This document shows positions 1 to 7,556 of a stretch of 32,083 nt of DNA, in pieces. The notes beneath the pieces were generated by a model. That model was not told the origin of the DNA and searched no databases. It worked only from the letters and a program-made list of their open reading frames with translations. Made by a program: the position numbers and the translations under genes. Source of the stretch: Gallicola sp. (GTDB taxonomy: Bacteria; Bacillota; Clostridia; Tissierellales; Peptoniphilaceae); assembly GCA_012841535.1 (NCBI GenBank), contig DUUN01000848.1:1-32083 (forward strand), given 5' to 3'. Each line of letters opens with the position of its first letter. Position 1 is the stretch's first letter.

Positions 1-883
1 AATCTAGAATATCCTCTATATTTTCAAAGGATAAGTCCTTCCTATTTCCATTTAATCTTTCATAGGATTTTATTACCAGATTTCTTTGTATAGCTTTAGA
101 TTGTTTTTTTAACTTTTCAATATTTAAATAAAAGTTATTATTAACCTTTTTTATTATGTTTAAAGAATCAGTGTATTCTTCAATAAATTCCTGTTCGGAT
201 TTAATAATGTTAGACATATTAGTTAAAGTATTAATTATATTAGGGTTAAAATTTTCCTTTATATAGGGAATTAATTCATTTCTAATTTTATTTCTTCTAT
301 AATCGTTTTCTAAGTTAGTATAGTCCTCTACATAGGGAACACTATTTGCTTTTAAGAAATTAAGAATTTCAGACTTTTCTATAGACAAAATAGGACGTAT
401 AATATTTTCGTTTTTTTCCTCTATTCCTACTAGTCCATTACTACCAGAACCTCTTAAAAAATTCAAAAAAATAGTTTCAACTAAATCATCCTTATGGTGA
501 CCTACTGCTATTTTTGTATTAGTTCCTAGTTTCTTTGCCTCCCTATTAAATATATTATATCTAATACGTCTACCGGCATCTTCTACTGATAACCCCTTTT
601 CTTTTGCAAAGGAAACAACATCCTTTTTATAGGATACAAATTTTATATTTAACCTATTGGCAAATTCCCTAGAAAATTCCTCATCCTTTCCTGCATCATT
701 TTCCCTAATTAAATGGTTAATATGGACAGCAACAAGTTCCAGATTATATTTATCCCTTATACTGTTTAATAAATATAAGAGAAAAACAGAATCTGGACCT
801 CCTGAAAAGCCTACTATGATCTTATCTCCAAATGATATTAAATTTTTTTTCTCTATAAAATTTTCTACTTTATTTATAATCAT
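1..883 (-). CDS. tilS: tRNA(Ile)-lysidine synthase TilS, 3' end cut by window edge
   Basis: TilS modifies the wobble C of tRNA-Ile(CAU) to lysidine using ATP and lysine, so that AUA is read as Ile. The gene runs leftwards and its C-terminus lies beyond base 1; 294 codons are visible. The PP-loop ATP-binding motif SGGPDS is clear near residue 27 (complement of about 790-805), followed by VAVHINH, the conserved GHHKDDLVETI (metal/tRNA region) and FLRGSG, all typical of TilS. I chose the ATG at 881-883 because the N-terminus then matches the usual start a short distance before the PP-loop. Oddly, no Shine-Dalgarno precedes it: the preceding bases are the U-tract of a hairpin terminator. It is the last visible gene of the order rqcP-divIC-S1 gene-tilS, which is conserved in Firmicutes. 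The family assignment is near certain. Confidence 0.95.
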   Translation of the reverse strand, partial: MIINKVENFIEKKNLISFGDKIIVGFSGGPDSVFLLYLLNSIRDKYNLELVAVHINHLIRENDAGKDEEFSREFANRLNIKFVSYKKDVVSFAKEKGLSVEDAGRRIRYNIFNREAKKLGTNTKIAVGHHKDDLVETIFLNFLRGSGSNGLVGIEEKNENIIRPILSIEKSEILNFLKANSVPYVEDYTNLENDYRRNKIRNELIPYIKENFNPNIINTLTNMSNIIKSEQEFIEEYTDSLNIIKKVNNNFYLNIEKLKKQSKAIQRNLVIKSYERLNGNRKDLSFENIEDILD

Positions 884-885
884 AT

Positions 886-916
886 CTAAAAAAAGAAAAC
901 CGGATAAATCCGGTTT
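886..916 (-). terminator. Rho-independent terminator after the S1-domain gene, abutting tilS
   Basis: Perfect 9-bp inverted repeat AAACCGGAT (897-905) / ATCCGGTTT (908-916) with a 2-nt nominal loop. In the leftward direction it is followed by TTTTCTTTTTTT. It begins right after the stop of the S1-domain gene (918-920) and its U-tract ends 2 nt before the tilS start codon. Confidence 0.85.
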
Positions 917-917
917 A

Positions 918-1316
918 TTAATAATTCTTTGATCTATGGCGCTTTCTTTTATTCTCCCTAGTCCTTATTTCCACGTAACGCTCATTACTATCTTTCAAAA
1001 ATTTAGACATTTTATCCTCAAAAGACATGTCGTTACTTTCTGAGTCTTCTACCTTTATTGTAAATTCTTCAGGTTGTTTTACCTTTTTTGAGGTTGTTTT
1101 CATAGATAGACTTATCTTTCCATCTTTTGTAGAAAGTACCTTAACTTTTACATTGTCATCTTTCTTAACAAAATCCTCAACTTTTTCTACATATTCATTA
1201 GATATCTCAGAAATATGTACTAAACCATTACTACCATCTTCCAAAGTAACAAAAGCTCCAAATTTTGTAATTCCTGTTACCTTTCCTTCAACTATATCTC
1301 CTACTGAAATCGACAT
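918..1316 (-). CDS. S1 RNA-binding domain protein (YabR-like)
   Basis: Small protein of 132 residues with one S1 (OB-fold) RNA-binding domain at residues 3-72: the start VGDIVEGKVTGITKFGAFV and the segment GLVHISEIS are signature S1 stretches also found in polynucleotide phosphorylase and ribosomal protein S1. The remaining 60 residues are charged and end in a strongly basic tail (RTRENKRKRHRSKN), likely to add nonspecific RNA affinity. The position between divIC and tilS matches yabR of Bacillus subtilis; the exact role is not established (RNA or ribosome association). Start supported by AGGAGGAAG at about 1327-1335, 11-12 nt upstream. An 84-nt gap with no clear terminator separates it from divIC, and a strong terminator follows directly. 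General class is sure, precise function is not. Confidence 0.9.
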   Translation of the reverse strand: MSISVGDIVEGKVTGITKFGAFVTLEDGSNGLVHISEISNEYVEKVEDFVKKDDNVKVKVLSTKDGKISLSMKTTSKKVKQPEEFTIKVEDSESNDMSFEDKMSKFLKDSNERYVEIRTRENKRKRHRSKNY

Positions 1317-1400
1317 AGATTATAACTTCCTCCTAAAAATTTTTTACTCCTAAAATTATATTCTAAATAGTCATTTATGTCAATAAATGCCATTATTTAC

Positions 1401-1739
1401 TTATTGTTCTTTATTTGATTTTTCTGTCTTGTATTTTACAATATATTCATCAGATTTAACCATACCTAACTTATCCCTTGCCATTTTCTCAACAAACTCA
1501 GGAGTATCAACTTCTTTATAGGTATTTTTCAATTCTGATATTTCATTTTCTAAAGATTCCTTCTCACTTACTAGGTCATTTAGCTCTTTATTTAATCTAT
1601 TATAATCACCTATTTGCTTAATGAAAGTAGATGTAAAATATAAAGAAGATATTATAATTAAAATTATTATAAAGCCAATAAATCTTTTATTGCTTTCTTT
1701 TCTTTTTTTTATTTCTTTTTTGTAAGTTCTTCTTTCCAT
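1401..1739 (-). CDS. divIC: Septum formation initiator family protein, DivIC/FtsB-like
   Basis: Bitopic division protein of 112 residues. A basic, lysine-rich cytoplasmic N-terminus (residues 1-20) is followed by one membrane segment at about 21-41 (FIGFIIILIIISSLYF) and a coiled coil at about 46-78 rich in leucine and glutamate (LNKELNDLVSEKESLENEI). The short extracellular end carries the family motif FVEKMARDKLGMVK. DivIC/FtsB proteins link FtsL and FtsQ/DivIB in the division complex. It starts immediately after the rqcP stop with no spacer (start 1737-1739, stop of rqcP 1740-1742), so the two are translationally coupled; this pairing is conserved in Firmicutes. DivIC versus FtsB naming is a matter of convention. 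Confidence 0.9.
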   Translation of the reverse strand: MERRTYKKEIKKRKESNKRFIGFIIILIIISSLYFTSTFIKQIGDYNRLNKELNDLVSEKESLENEISELKNTYKEVDTPEFVEKMARDKLGMVKSDEYIVKYKTEKSNKEQ

Positions 1740-1982
1740 TTATTCTACCTTTTCAATCATCTCAGCAGCTTGATTTTTTTTAGGATTATCTATTATTTCC
1801 TTAACTACTACTTTTAATTCTCCAGTACCAAATCTTACTTCGATAATATCTCCTACTTTAACAGTATCGCCAGATTTTGCTACTTTGTTGTTAATAGATA
1901 CCCTTCCACCATCACAAGCTTCTTTCGCAACGGTTCTTCTTTTTATTATTCTTGAATTTTTTAAAAATTTATCGATTCGCAT
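1740..1982 (-). CDS. rqcP: RqcP-type S4-domain ribosome quality control protein
   Basis: Eighty-residue S4 RNA-binding protein. It opens with MRIDKFLKNSRIIKRRTVAK and continues with GGRVSINNKVAKSGDTVKVGD, the classic S4 fold pattern of the YabO/Hsp15 group. In B. subtilis RqcP works with RqcH to elongate poly-alanine tails on nascent chains stuck on split 50S subunits. Length matches the family (about 80-90 residues). First gene of the rqcP-divIC-S1-tilS operon. A TATACT -10 with a TGn extension lies about 30 nt upstream and AGAGGT acts as ribosome site. An Hsp15 heat-shock role is the alternative, but RqcP fits the low-GC Gram-positive context. Confidence 0.88.
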   Translation of the reverse strand: MRIDKFLKNSRIIKRRTVAKEACDGGRVSINNKVAKSGDTVKVGDIIEVRFGTGELKVVVKEIIDNPKKNQAAEMIEKVE

Positions 1983-2011
1983 AATATACCTCTAAAATAC
2001 ATCTTTAAAAT

Positions 2012-2039
2012 AGTATAACATAATAAGAAAGCTAAAACA
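2012..2039 (-). promoter_or_regulatory. Probable sigma-A promoter of the rqcP operon
   Basis: Leftward -10 TATACT (complement of 2012-2017) preceded by TGT, that is, an extended -10. The -35 position has only TGTTTT at 16-nt spacing. It lies in the 57-nt gap between the HAD-GNAT gene stop and rqcP. Seen by eye only. Confidence 0.4.
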
Positions 2040-3137
2040 TTAAATATTTTTATACATATCAAAATGTATAGAGTTCGTTAATGGTAATATATAACCTTCT
2101 GAAGTAAAATTATAGCCTAGTTTTTTAAAAAATCTAAGTCTACTTTCATTTGCTTTTAAATATATTTTTTTATAACCTAAGGATTTACACAACATTTCTG
2201 ATGATTTCATTATATCTGTCCCAATTCCATTACTTCTATATTTTTCATTAACAACTACAGATTTTATTTGGGCAATATGATTTTTTTCTTTTTCTGAAAT
2301 TGTAACAGCAGAAACAATCTCATCTTTATTGAAAATGCCAAAATGAACATCATCTTTCTCGTCAGTAAGTTTGGTATTAAATATATTTACATTAGTAACT
2401 TTTTTCAAAGCTTCATTTCTTAAAAACAAATTCTTTAAATATAATTTAGACCCGTAATTAAATATTTTATATTCAAAACCGTTGTTATTTCTATTTATAA
2501 TATCTAAAATAGTAGGTATTGTAATTAAATTTCTTACTATAAAGTCTGCACTTTCTTGATTAATATCAAAATCTTCATCTTTTCTTGCAATAACCTTCAT
2601 GCCAGCAGTTTTAGCAGATTTTATTCCATAAAAAGAATCCTCTATTGCTATACATTCACTTGGTTGTAATCCTAATTTTTTTGCAGTAGTTAAATAAATT
2701 TCAGGATGAGGTTTAGATTTGTCAAAATCTTCACCACTTGAAATAGCTTCAAAATAACTTTCAATATTAGATTCTCTTATTGCTCTAAATATAGAGTCTC
2801 TTAACGATGATGAAGCTAAAGCGATTTTATATCCTTGTTCTTTTAATGTACTTAATAATGGTGCTACATATGGAAATAAAAGATCTTTATAATTAAAATT
2901 TTCTCCCCTGTATATACGATCAAATTTTTCAAAGAAGGCATTTTCATCAAAATCACCATCATAATATTCCCCTAGCATAGCTATAGAATCTTCATGGGAT
3001 TTTCCTACAATGGTTTTAAAATTATCAACATCAACTTTTTTACCATCGTCCTCTAGCATTTTAATAAAAGCATCAAAATAATAAACCTCACTATTTATTA
3101 AAACACCATCCATATCAAAAATAACACCTTTTATCAT
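2040..3137 (-). CDS. HAD-family phosphatase (beta-phosphoglucomutase-like) fused to a GNAT acetyltransferase
   Basis: Two-domain protein of 365 residues. Residues 1-about 215 form a HAD hydrolase of the beta-PGM/phosphatase type: motif I DMDGV with nucleophile D8 and D10, a cap domain, motif II ASSS near 109, motif III lysine in KSKPHPEIY near 140, and motif IV EDSFYGIKSA near 165. Residues about 220-365 form a GNAT N-acetyltransferase: VVVNEKYRSNGIGTDIM is the acetyl-CoA-binding motif A (R-x-x-G-x-G) and FFKKLGY the usual end of the fold. Free-standing HAD proteins are about 215 residues, so the extra 150 are a real second domain in one frame. The substrate of each half is unknown; a small phosphorylated metabolite is likely for the HAD part. 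Start supported by GGAGGG 7 nt upstream. Monocistronic by spacing. Confidence 0.88.
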   Translation of the reverse strand: MIKGVIFDMDGVLINSEVYYFDAFIKMLEDDGKKVDVDNFKTIVGKSHEDSIAMLGEYYDGDFDENAFFEKFDRIYRGENFNYKDLLFPYVAPLLSTLKEQGYKIALASSSLRDSIFRAIRESNIESYFEAISSGEDFDKSKPHPEIYLTTAKKLGLQPSECIAIEDSFYGIKSAKTAGMKVIARKDEDFDINQESADFIVRNLITIPTILDIINRNNNGFEYKIFNYGSKLYLKNLFLRNEALKKVTNVNIFNTKLTDEKDDVHFGIFNKDEIVSAVTISEKEKNHIAQIKSVVVNEKYRSNGIGTDIMKSSEMLCKSLGYKKIYLKANESRLRFFKKLGYNFTSEGYILPLTNSIHFDMYKNI

Positions 3138-3180
3138 AAATATCCCTCCATATCCTAATACTATTCTATCATATGAAGGT

Positions 3181-3210
3181 ACAAATAAAAAAGAGGATAT
3201 TATTCCTCTT
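3181..3210 (-). terminator. Terminator of the feo-pssA operon
   Basis: Inverted repeat AAGAGGA (3191-3197) / TCCTCTT (3204-3210), 6-nt loop, followed leftwards by TTTTTTATTTG. It lies 20 nt past the pssA stop and just upstream of the HAD-GNAT gene. Confidence 0.8.
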
Positions 3211-3229
3211 AACTAAATACTTTAATAAG

Positions 3230-3817
3230 TTAATCTATCACCTCTTTTTTCTTAGTGCCTAACCTAGGAACTGAAACTGTACTAACCATTAAGCCCGATA
3301 AGATAAATATTATTAAAGCTGTAAATGGTGCTAATTCATTTCCAAATATATTTATGCTAAAGGATAAGAGCAAACAATATAAGGCTACAATTGAACCTGC
3401 AGCAGTAATTGGTAATCCTAAAAAGAAATCACTAAAGTCACCTAGGTTATATCTAGCTAATCGGTATACTCCAGCTAATGGATAAATTATTATAGCTAGA
3501 AATAAAACATTGTGGGTTTGAAGTTCTTTAAAAGAATATAAAATTATCATTGGAGCTAGACCAAAGGTAATGCTATCGGCAAAAGAGTCTAATTGTTTTC
3601 CCATTTCCGAGTCAACTCCTAAGGCTCTAGCAACTTTACCGTCAAGTGCATCTGCAACCATTCCAACAAAAATTAATAAACAGGATATTCTCCTTGTATT
3701 AACAGTAAAATCTCCTATTAATAAAAATATTGCCAGTATTCCCATTGTTAAATTAATAGTAGTAAGTGTATTAGGTAGTTGTTCTTTCCATTTGCTTATT
3801 GGTTTTTTCTTTTTCAT
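3230..3817 (-). CDS. pssA: CDP-diacylglycerol-serine O-phosphatidyltransferase
   Basis: Makes phosphatidylserine from CDP-diacylglycerol and L-serine, the entry to phosphatidylethanolamine. The full CDP-alcohol phosphotransferase signature D-x2-D-G-x2-A-R-x8-G-x3-D-x3-D is present without a gap: D56, D59, G60, A63, R64, G73, D77, D81. Around it are about six hydrophobic segments, giving an integral membrane protein of 195 residues. The N-terminus LPNTLTTINLTMGI is typical of Gram-positive PssA. I chose the ATG at 3815-3817 because GAGAGGGG precedes it; an upstream TTG at 3844 would add nine residues but lacks support. The gene overlaps the end of the upstream membrane-protein gene by 47 bp, so it is the last gene of the feo operon. 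Phosphatidylglycerophosphate synthase is the alternative, but the PssA-like N-terminus argues against it. Confidence 0.88.
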   Translation of the reverse strand: MKKKKPISKWKEQLPNTLTTINLTMGILAIFLLIGDFTVNTRRISCLLIFVGMVADALDGKVARALGVDSEMGKQLDSFADSITFGLAPMIILYSFKELQTHNVLFLAIIIYPLAGVYRLARYNLGDFSDFFLGLPITAAGSIVALYCLLLSFSINIFGNELAPFTALIIFILSGLMVSTVSVPRLGTKKKEVID

Positions 3818-4793
3818 GTTTACCCCTCTCTCTAATTGAACCAACTGCCGATACTAAAAGACTTAATAATACAACAAACCAAAATGTAACAAATCTAAAA
3901 GTTACAGATGTTATTAAACTTTGCTCTGTTGTTAAACCCATCATTATCAATAAACCACTCATAGTCATTTCAAAACTTCCAAGTCCTCCTGGAAGTAAAG
4001 GAATCATCCCAATAACATAAGAAATTAATGTAGTTGCAAAAAGACCTAAAATATTTATTTTTAAACCAAATGTTGAAACTAAAATTATTAATTTAATTGG
4101 AAATATCATCCAAATTAAAGTCGATAAAGTAAATTGAAATACTAAAGCTTTTTTATTACCTTGAATTTTTAATATATGCTCTGAAAATTCATATGTCCAT
4201 TTTTTTATCATGTTAAGCCATTTATTATTACTTTTTTTTCTATTAAACAAATCCACTATTTTTTTAGGATATATAATTAAAGTAATAAAAAACAAAACTA
4301 AGATACTAAGAACAGTTACAAGAACATACTTTAATCCCTTATTGTTTAAAAATAACAAATCCTTAGGAGTAAACAATAGGGCCAATAATCCCATAGTAAC
4401 TAAAGACCCGACACTGATTATCTTTTGTATTGCTATAAGTGAAATAGACTGATTTGTCGTATAGCCTAATTTTTCTTTAAATAATAATCCTCTTAAAAAT
4501 TCCCCTCCAACTTTAGCTCCTGGAGTAACAGAATCCATAATATTACCTTTGGCGTTAATAATCATCATTTTAAAAAAATTAACCGGTAATCCCATTAATT
4601 TTGAAATTTTATACCACTGAAATATTAAAAGAATTTCTGTTATAATTTGTAAAAAAATTATTATAAATAATATTGAAGGTTTTATTTCCCTTAAACTATA
4701 TATTATTTCTTTAAAATTAGAAGTAGCTATAAGACATATTCCTAAAATCACCATAGTTACAATTAAAATTCTTTTAAGCCATTTGTTTTTCAA
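3771..4793 (-). CDS. MprF/UPF0104-type membrane protein (lysylphosphatidylglycerol synthase transmembrane region-like)
   Basis: Membrane protein of about 340 residues with 7-8 hydrophobic segments and the marks of the UPF0104/LPG-flippase superfamily: GAKVGGEFLRGLLFKEKLG in the middle and LISYVIGMIPLLPGGLGSFEMTMSGLL near the C-terminus. The family includes the flippase half of MprF, AglD and YbhN; it has no soluble aminoacyltransferase domain, so it cannot make lysyl-lipid by itself. The best start is a TTG at 4791-4793, since GGAGG sits 8 nt upstream of it inside the preceding gene; the longer frame to 4835 has no ribosome site. It then overlaps the upstream SAM-enzyme gene by 20 bp and the downstream pssA by 47 bp. 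Moving a modified phospholipid across the membrane is an inference from family and neighbours. Confidence 0.82.
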   Translation of the reverse strand: MKNKWLKRILIVTMVILGICLIATSNFKEIIYSLREIKPSILFIIIFLQIITEILLIFQWYKISKLMGLPVNFFKMMIINAKGNIMDSVTPGAKVGGEFLRGLLFKEKLGYTTNQSISLIAIQKIISVGSLVTMGLLALLFTPKDLLFLNNKGLKYVLVTVLSILVLFFITLIIYPKKIVDLFNRKKSNNKWLNMIKKWTYEFSEHILKIQGNKKALVFQFTLSTLIWMIFPIKLIILVSTFGLKINILGLFATTLISYVIGMIPLLPGGLGSFEMTMSGLLIMMGLTTEQSLITSVTFRFVTFWFVVLLSLLVSAVGSIRERGKHEKEKTNKQMERTTT

Positions 4794-5355
4794 AAATTTC
4801 TCCTCCAACTGTGTGCAAGGCAGTTTTCCCAACATTACTTAACAAATTATGCCTTGCATTTCTACTATTAGTAGAAAAATCTTTTTCTATAGGCGAATAT
4901 AGTCTATTTAAAGATTCCTTAGGTATTCTTACAAGAATTCTAGTGCCTTTTTTAGCTGTTTTCTTTAAACATTCAATAACTCTTTTTTTAGGAGTAATTT
5001 GTAAGGCTATATGAAGTACATTAAATTTACTTGTATCTATATCTAAACCATCTTGTAAAATAATATTTACATTTTTATTTAAACCCATTTTATTAATTAG
5101 TTCAGTAGAATATTTTACACAATTTTCAACATTATCTATAATCGTTACATTGGCTTTTGTTAATTGATGTATAAGAATTCCCGTATACGGGCATGGCCCT
5201 CCTCCAATGACTAAAACTCTGTCTTTGGAGGATATTTCTGCTAATCTTACTTCTCTTTTAACCATGTTTTTATAATACTTTTCCACTATTTTGTATATTA
5301 AGAAATTTTTTGAAGCTAAATATTCTATTTTTTGTGTACAGGAAGAAATTATCAT
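4774..5355 (-). CDS. SAM-dependent enzyme with nicotianamine-synthase-like Rossmann fold
   Basis: Protein of 193 residues with a class I SAM-binding domain starting at about residue 45. The glycine loop reads VLVIGGGPCPYTGILIHQL (residues 48-66): the G-x-G-P-x-P pattern followed by T/S resembles nicotianamine synthase and the staphylopine enzyme CntL more than ordinary methyltransferases, which usually have GxGxG. An acidic residue at the end of strand 2 (IIDN, D74) fits ribose binding, and LQDGLD near 100-105 fits the adenine pocket. An N-terminal helical region of 45 residues contains a second typical stretch (YYKNMVKREVRLAEIS). Its ATG overlaps the feoB stop as ATGA, so translation is coupled to FeoB. 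It may transfer a methyl or an aminocarboxypropyl group; substrate unknown. It is shorter than true NAS (about 270-300 residues). Confidence 0.75.
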   Translation of the reverse strand: MIISSCTQKIEYLASKNFLIYKIVEKYYKNMVKREVRLAEISSKDRVLVIGGGPCPYTGILIHQLTKANVTIIDNVENCVKYSTELINKMGLNKNVNIILQDGLDIDTSKFNVLHIALQITPKKRVIECLKKTAKKGTRILVRIPKESLNRLYSPIEKDFSTNSRNARHNLLSNVGKTALHTVGGEIFEKQMA

Positions 5356-7184
5356 CCCAAAACTCCTAAAAGAAATGTTCCTATATGGTTTATTAGTCCT
5401 CCTACAAATAATGCAGTGAAAATTGTACTAAGGGTTATTCCTATTGCTACTTTTGCATTAAATTCTTTGGCTAAAATACCAAAAACAGACAAACATGGTA
5501 AATATAACATACCTACCATTGCTCCAGTAAACATTTGTAAAGTAGTTAAATTCATTTCTAGTAATGGAGCAACTGCCATTTCCCTTCTAACAATACCTAA
5601 AATTAAAACTATTACAGATTCTTTTGGCATACCTAACCAACCGGACATAATAGGTTCTAAAACTCTAGCTATAATATCCAATAAACCACTTTCTTTTAAA
5701 ACTGCTGCTATTACAATAGCTATTAACATAGGTCCTTCAGCTTCAAATATAAAACTCTTTAATCTAACTTTTAATTTTGTCCAATATGCTTTTCTCTCCG
5801 GAATTAGTAAATTAGGAACTTCTATAATTAAAGGATCTACCTTGCCTTTAAACAATCTTTTTGTAATTAATCCAACTATAATAAAAATTAATAAGGTCAT
5901 TAAAACAATGCCTAATAACATAAATATAGAATAATCCCCAACTAAAGCAATTAAAGCACCGGTTTGTGAAATACAGGGTATGGCAAAACAAATCATTGTT
6001 GTAACCATTAGTCTTTCTTTTCTAGTTGTAGCTGTTCTTGTTCCTATAATTGCTGGAACAGCACAGCCAAAGCCTAGCATTATATTAATTAAACTACCGC
6101 CCTGAATACCTAACTTTCTCATTAAGCCATCAAATAATACTGCTAATCTAGGTAGGTAACCTGAATCTTCTAAGAAGGAAAACACTACATAGAATAAAAT
6201 TACATAGGGCATAATCAAAGCTACTACCCATTCAAAAAATATTACAAAAACACCATATTCACCAATCATAATATTTTGTAACATACCTGGTGATAAAATA
6301 GCTGTAAAAATACTTCTGAAAAATGGAACTATTATGTCATTAACCAATGGTAGCAAAGCAACAGCTCTTAAAGCCTTTCCACCACCAACAACTACCCCTA
6401 AGGATAAACCTATTATTAAAATTGCCAATGGTATTCCAGGCCAGGGTTTCATCATTGCTTTTCCTAATTTATCTACAAAACTAGGAGATTCTTTTTTCGT
6501 TGATGTTACTTCCCTAGCTATTTTTTTTGCTTCTTCCCAATAAACTTCGCCATAATCCTTATTATTAGTTGCTTTTTCCTCTAGTTTATCCATTTCCTTA
6601 CACGGTGGACACTCCAGCGGTTCAGGACAAATTATTTTACCATCAATTGCTCCTTGTAAGGCTACTTTTATATCATCAAAGCCTTGTTTTTTAACAGCTA
6701 CTGTAGGAATAACAGGCCCACCTAATTTTTGTGAAAGTAATGGAATATTAATTTCTATTCCCTTTCTACTAGCTACATCCATCATATTTAAAGCATATAC
6801 AATTGGCACCTTATACTTTCTTAATTCTAAAGCCAATCTTAACCCACCCTCTAAATTTGTAGAGTCTAATACAAAAAGAACAGCTATTGGCTCAGCCTCC
6901 ATAAAATGAATAGCAACCTCTTCAGCTTCAGATGTTGCACTCATTGTATATGTACCAGGTACATCTATTAAATGGTAGTGTTTACCATCTTCTAATTCAA
7001 TATCACCTTCCATAAATGATACAGTCGTTCCTGTATAGTTTGAGCTTACAACATAAACACCTGTTAATTCAGAGAAAAAAACACTTTTGCCGACATTAGG
7101 TCCACCCATTAAAAGTAAATGCTTGTGTTCTGTCCCTGCCCTTATTTTTTTATTTTTTTCTATATTTTCACTATCGATACTCAT
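5352..7184 (-). CDS. feoB: Ferrous iron transporter FeoB
   Basis: Inner-membrane Fe(II) transporter with an N-terminal GTPase. G1 GPNVGKS (28-34), the G2 region around YTGTTV (50-55), G3 DVPG (74-77) and G4 NMMD (133-136) are all intact. The membrane part has two gate-type halves, including LGFGCAVPAIIGTRT with the conserved cysteine and IVRREMAVAPL. At 610 residues it is shorter than the E. coli protein (773) but within the Gram-positive range. The linker between the GTPase and the membrane part carries C186, C192 and C195 with prolines (CPEPLECPPC), a possible metal or redox site. Start ATG overlaps the feoA stop by one base (TAATG). Its own stop overlaps the next start (ATGA). Manganese transport cannot be excluded, but Fe(II) is the default. 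Confidence 0.95.
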   Translation of the reverse strand: MSIDSENIEKNKKIRAGTEHKHLLLMGGPNVGKSVFFSELTGVYVVSSNYTGTTVSFMEGDIELEDGKHYHLIDVPGTYTMSATSEAEEVAIHFMEAEPIAVLFVLDSTNLEGGLRLALELRKYKVPIVYALNMMDVASRKGIEINIPLLSQKLGGPVIPTVAVKKQGFDDIKVALQGAIDGKIICPEPLECPPCKEMDKLEEKATNNKDYGEVYWEEAKKIAREVTSTKKESPSFVDKLGKAMMKPWPGIPLAILIIGLSLGVVVGGGKALRAVALLPLVNDIIVPFFRSIFTAILSPGMLQNIMIGEYGVFVIFFEWVVALIMPYVILFYVVFSFLEDSGYLPRLAVLFDGLMRKLGIQGGSLINIMLGFGCAVPAIIGTRTATTRKERLMVTTMICFAIPCISQTGALIALVGDYSIFMLLGIVLMTLLIFIIVGLITKRLFKGKVDPLIIEVPNLLIPERKAYWTKLKVRLKSFIFEAEGPMLIAIVIAAVLKESGLLDIIARVLEPIMSGWLGMPKESVIVLILGIVRREMAVAPLLEMNLTTLQMFTGAMVGMLYLPCLSVFGILAKEFNAKVAIGITLSTIFTALFVGGLINHIGTFLLGVLG

Positions 7185-7423
7185 TATTTAACCTCACTAA
7201 CAATAATATTTTCTGCTATATCCTTTCCAATAGCTACTTCTCTATTACCAGTTACTAAAATTACCGGTCCGCCCAATCTATAACGATATTTTTTTGAAAC
7301 TATGCTTTTTGGATATATGCCTAGACAAGGAAGTAAATTTGCATTTGGCACCTTATCTATTACATAATTATTATTTGCTTTAACATTATATAAACTATTA
7401 GGATTAGTTTTCTTTCTACTCAT
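7184..7423 (-). CDS. feoA: FeoA domain protein
   Basis: Small SH3-like FeoA protein of 79 residues that assists FeoB in ferrous iron uptake, from the cytoplasmic side. After a polar N-terminus of about 20 residues the FeoA core is visible: ANLLPCLGIYPKS, then GGPVILVTGNREVAIGKDIAENI, which is the hallmark end of the domain. Standard length for stand-alone FeoA is 75-80. AGGAGG lies 6-7 nt upstream of the ATG at 7421-7423. First gene of the feoA-feoB-SAM enzyme-membrane protein-pssA operon, with a promoter candidate and two dyads 105-170 bp upstream. Confidence 0.9.
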   Translation of the reverse strand: MSRKKTNPNSLYNVKANNNYVIDKVPNANLLPCLGIYPKSIVSKKYRYRLGGPVILVTGNREVAIGKDIAENIIVSEVK

Positions 7424-7528
7424 AAAATCCTCCTATATTATAGATATAAATTTAGGTATAAAAAAAATAGTTCCACAAGGTACATCAAAACTATATTTTT
7501 ATAGCTATTAAATTACTACAACTTCCTA

Positions 7529-7556
7529 ATTGATTTGTAATATCAATACGAGTATA
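7529..7556 (-). promoter_or_regulatory. Candidate feo operon promoter with dyad at the transcription start
   Basis: Leftward extended -10 TGATATACT (TATACT is the complement of 7551-7556). Directly after it, where the start would fall, is the inverted repeat ATTGAT (7529-7534) / ATCAAT (7542-7547) with a 7-nt spacer. The -35 position has no good TTGACA, which is usual for extended -10 promoters. The dyad placement suits a repressor; a metal-dependent regulator is an inference. Confidence 0.4.

Noticed and set aside
1372..1389. CATTTAT-GTCA-ATAAATG hairpin upstream of the S1-domain gene
   Set aside because: AT-only stem with no T-run after it; likely chance, at best a weak RNA structure.
3818..3844. 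TTG-start extension of pssA
   Set aside because: No ribosome site; ATG at 3817 has GAGAGGGG and the usual PssA N-terminus.
5332..5934. 200-codon open frame on the plus strand antisense to feoB
   Set aside because: It lies fully opposite the well-supported feoB, starts without a ribosome site and has no recognisable motif.
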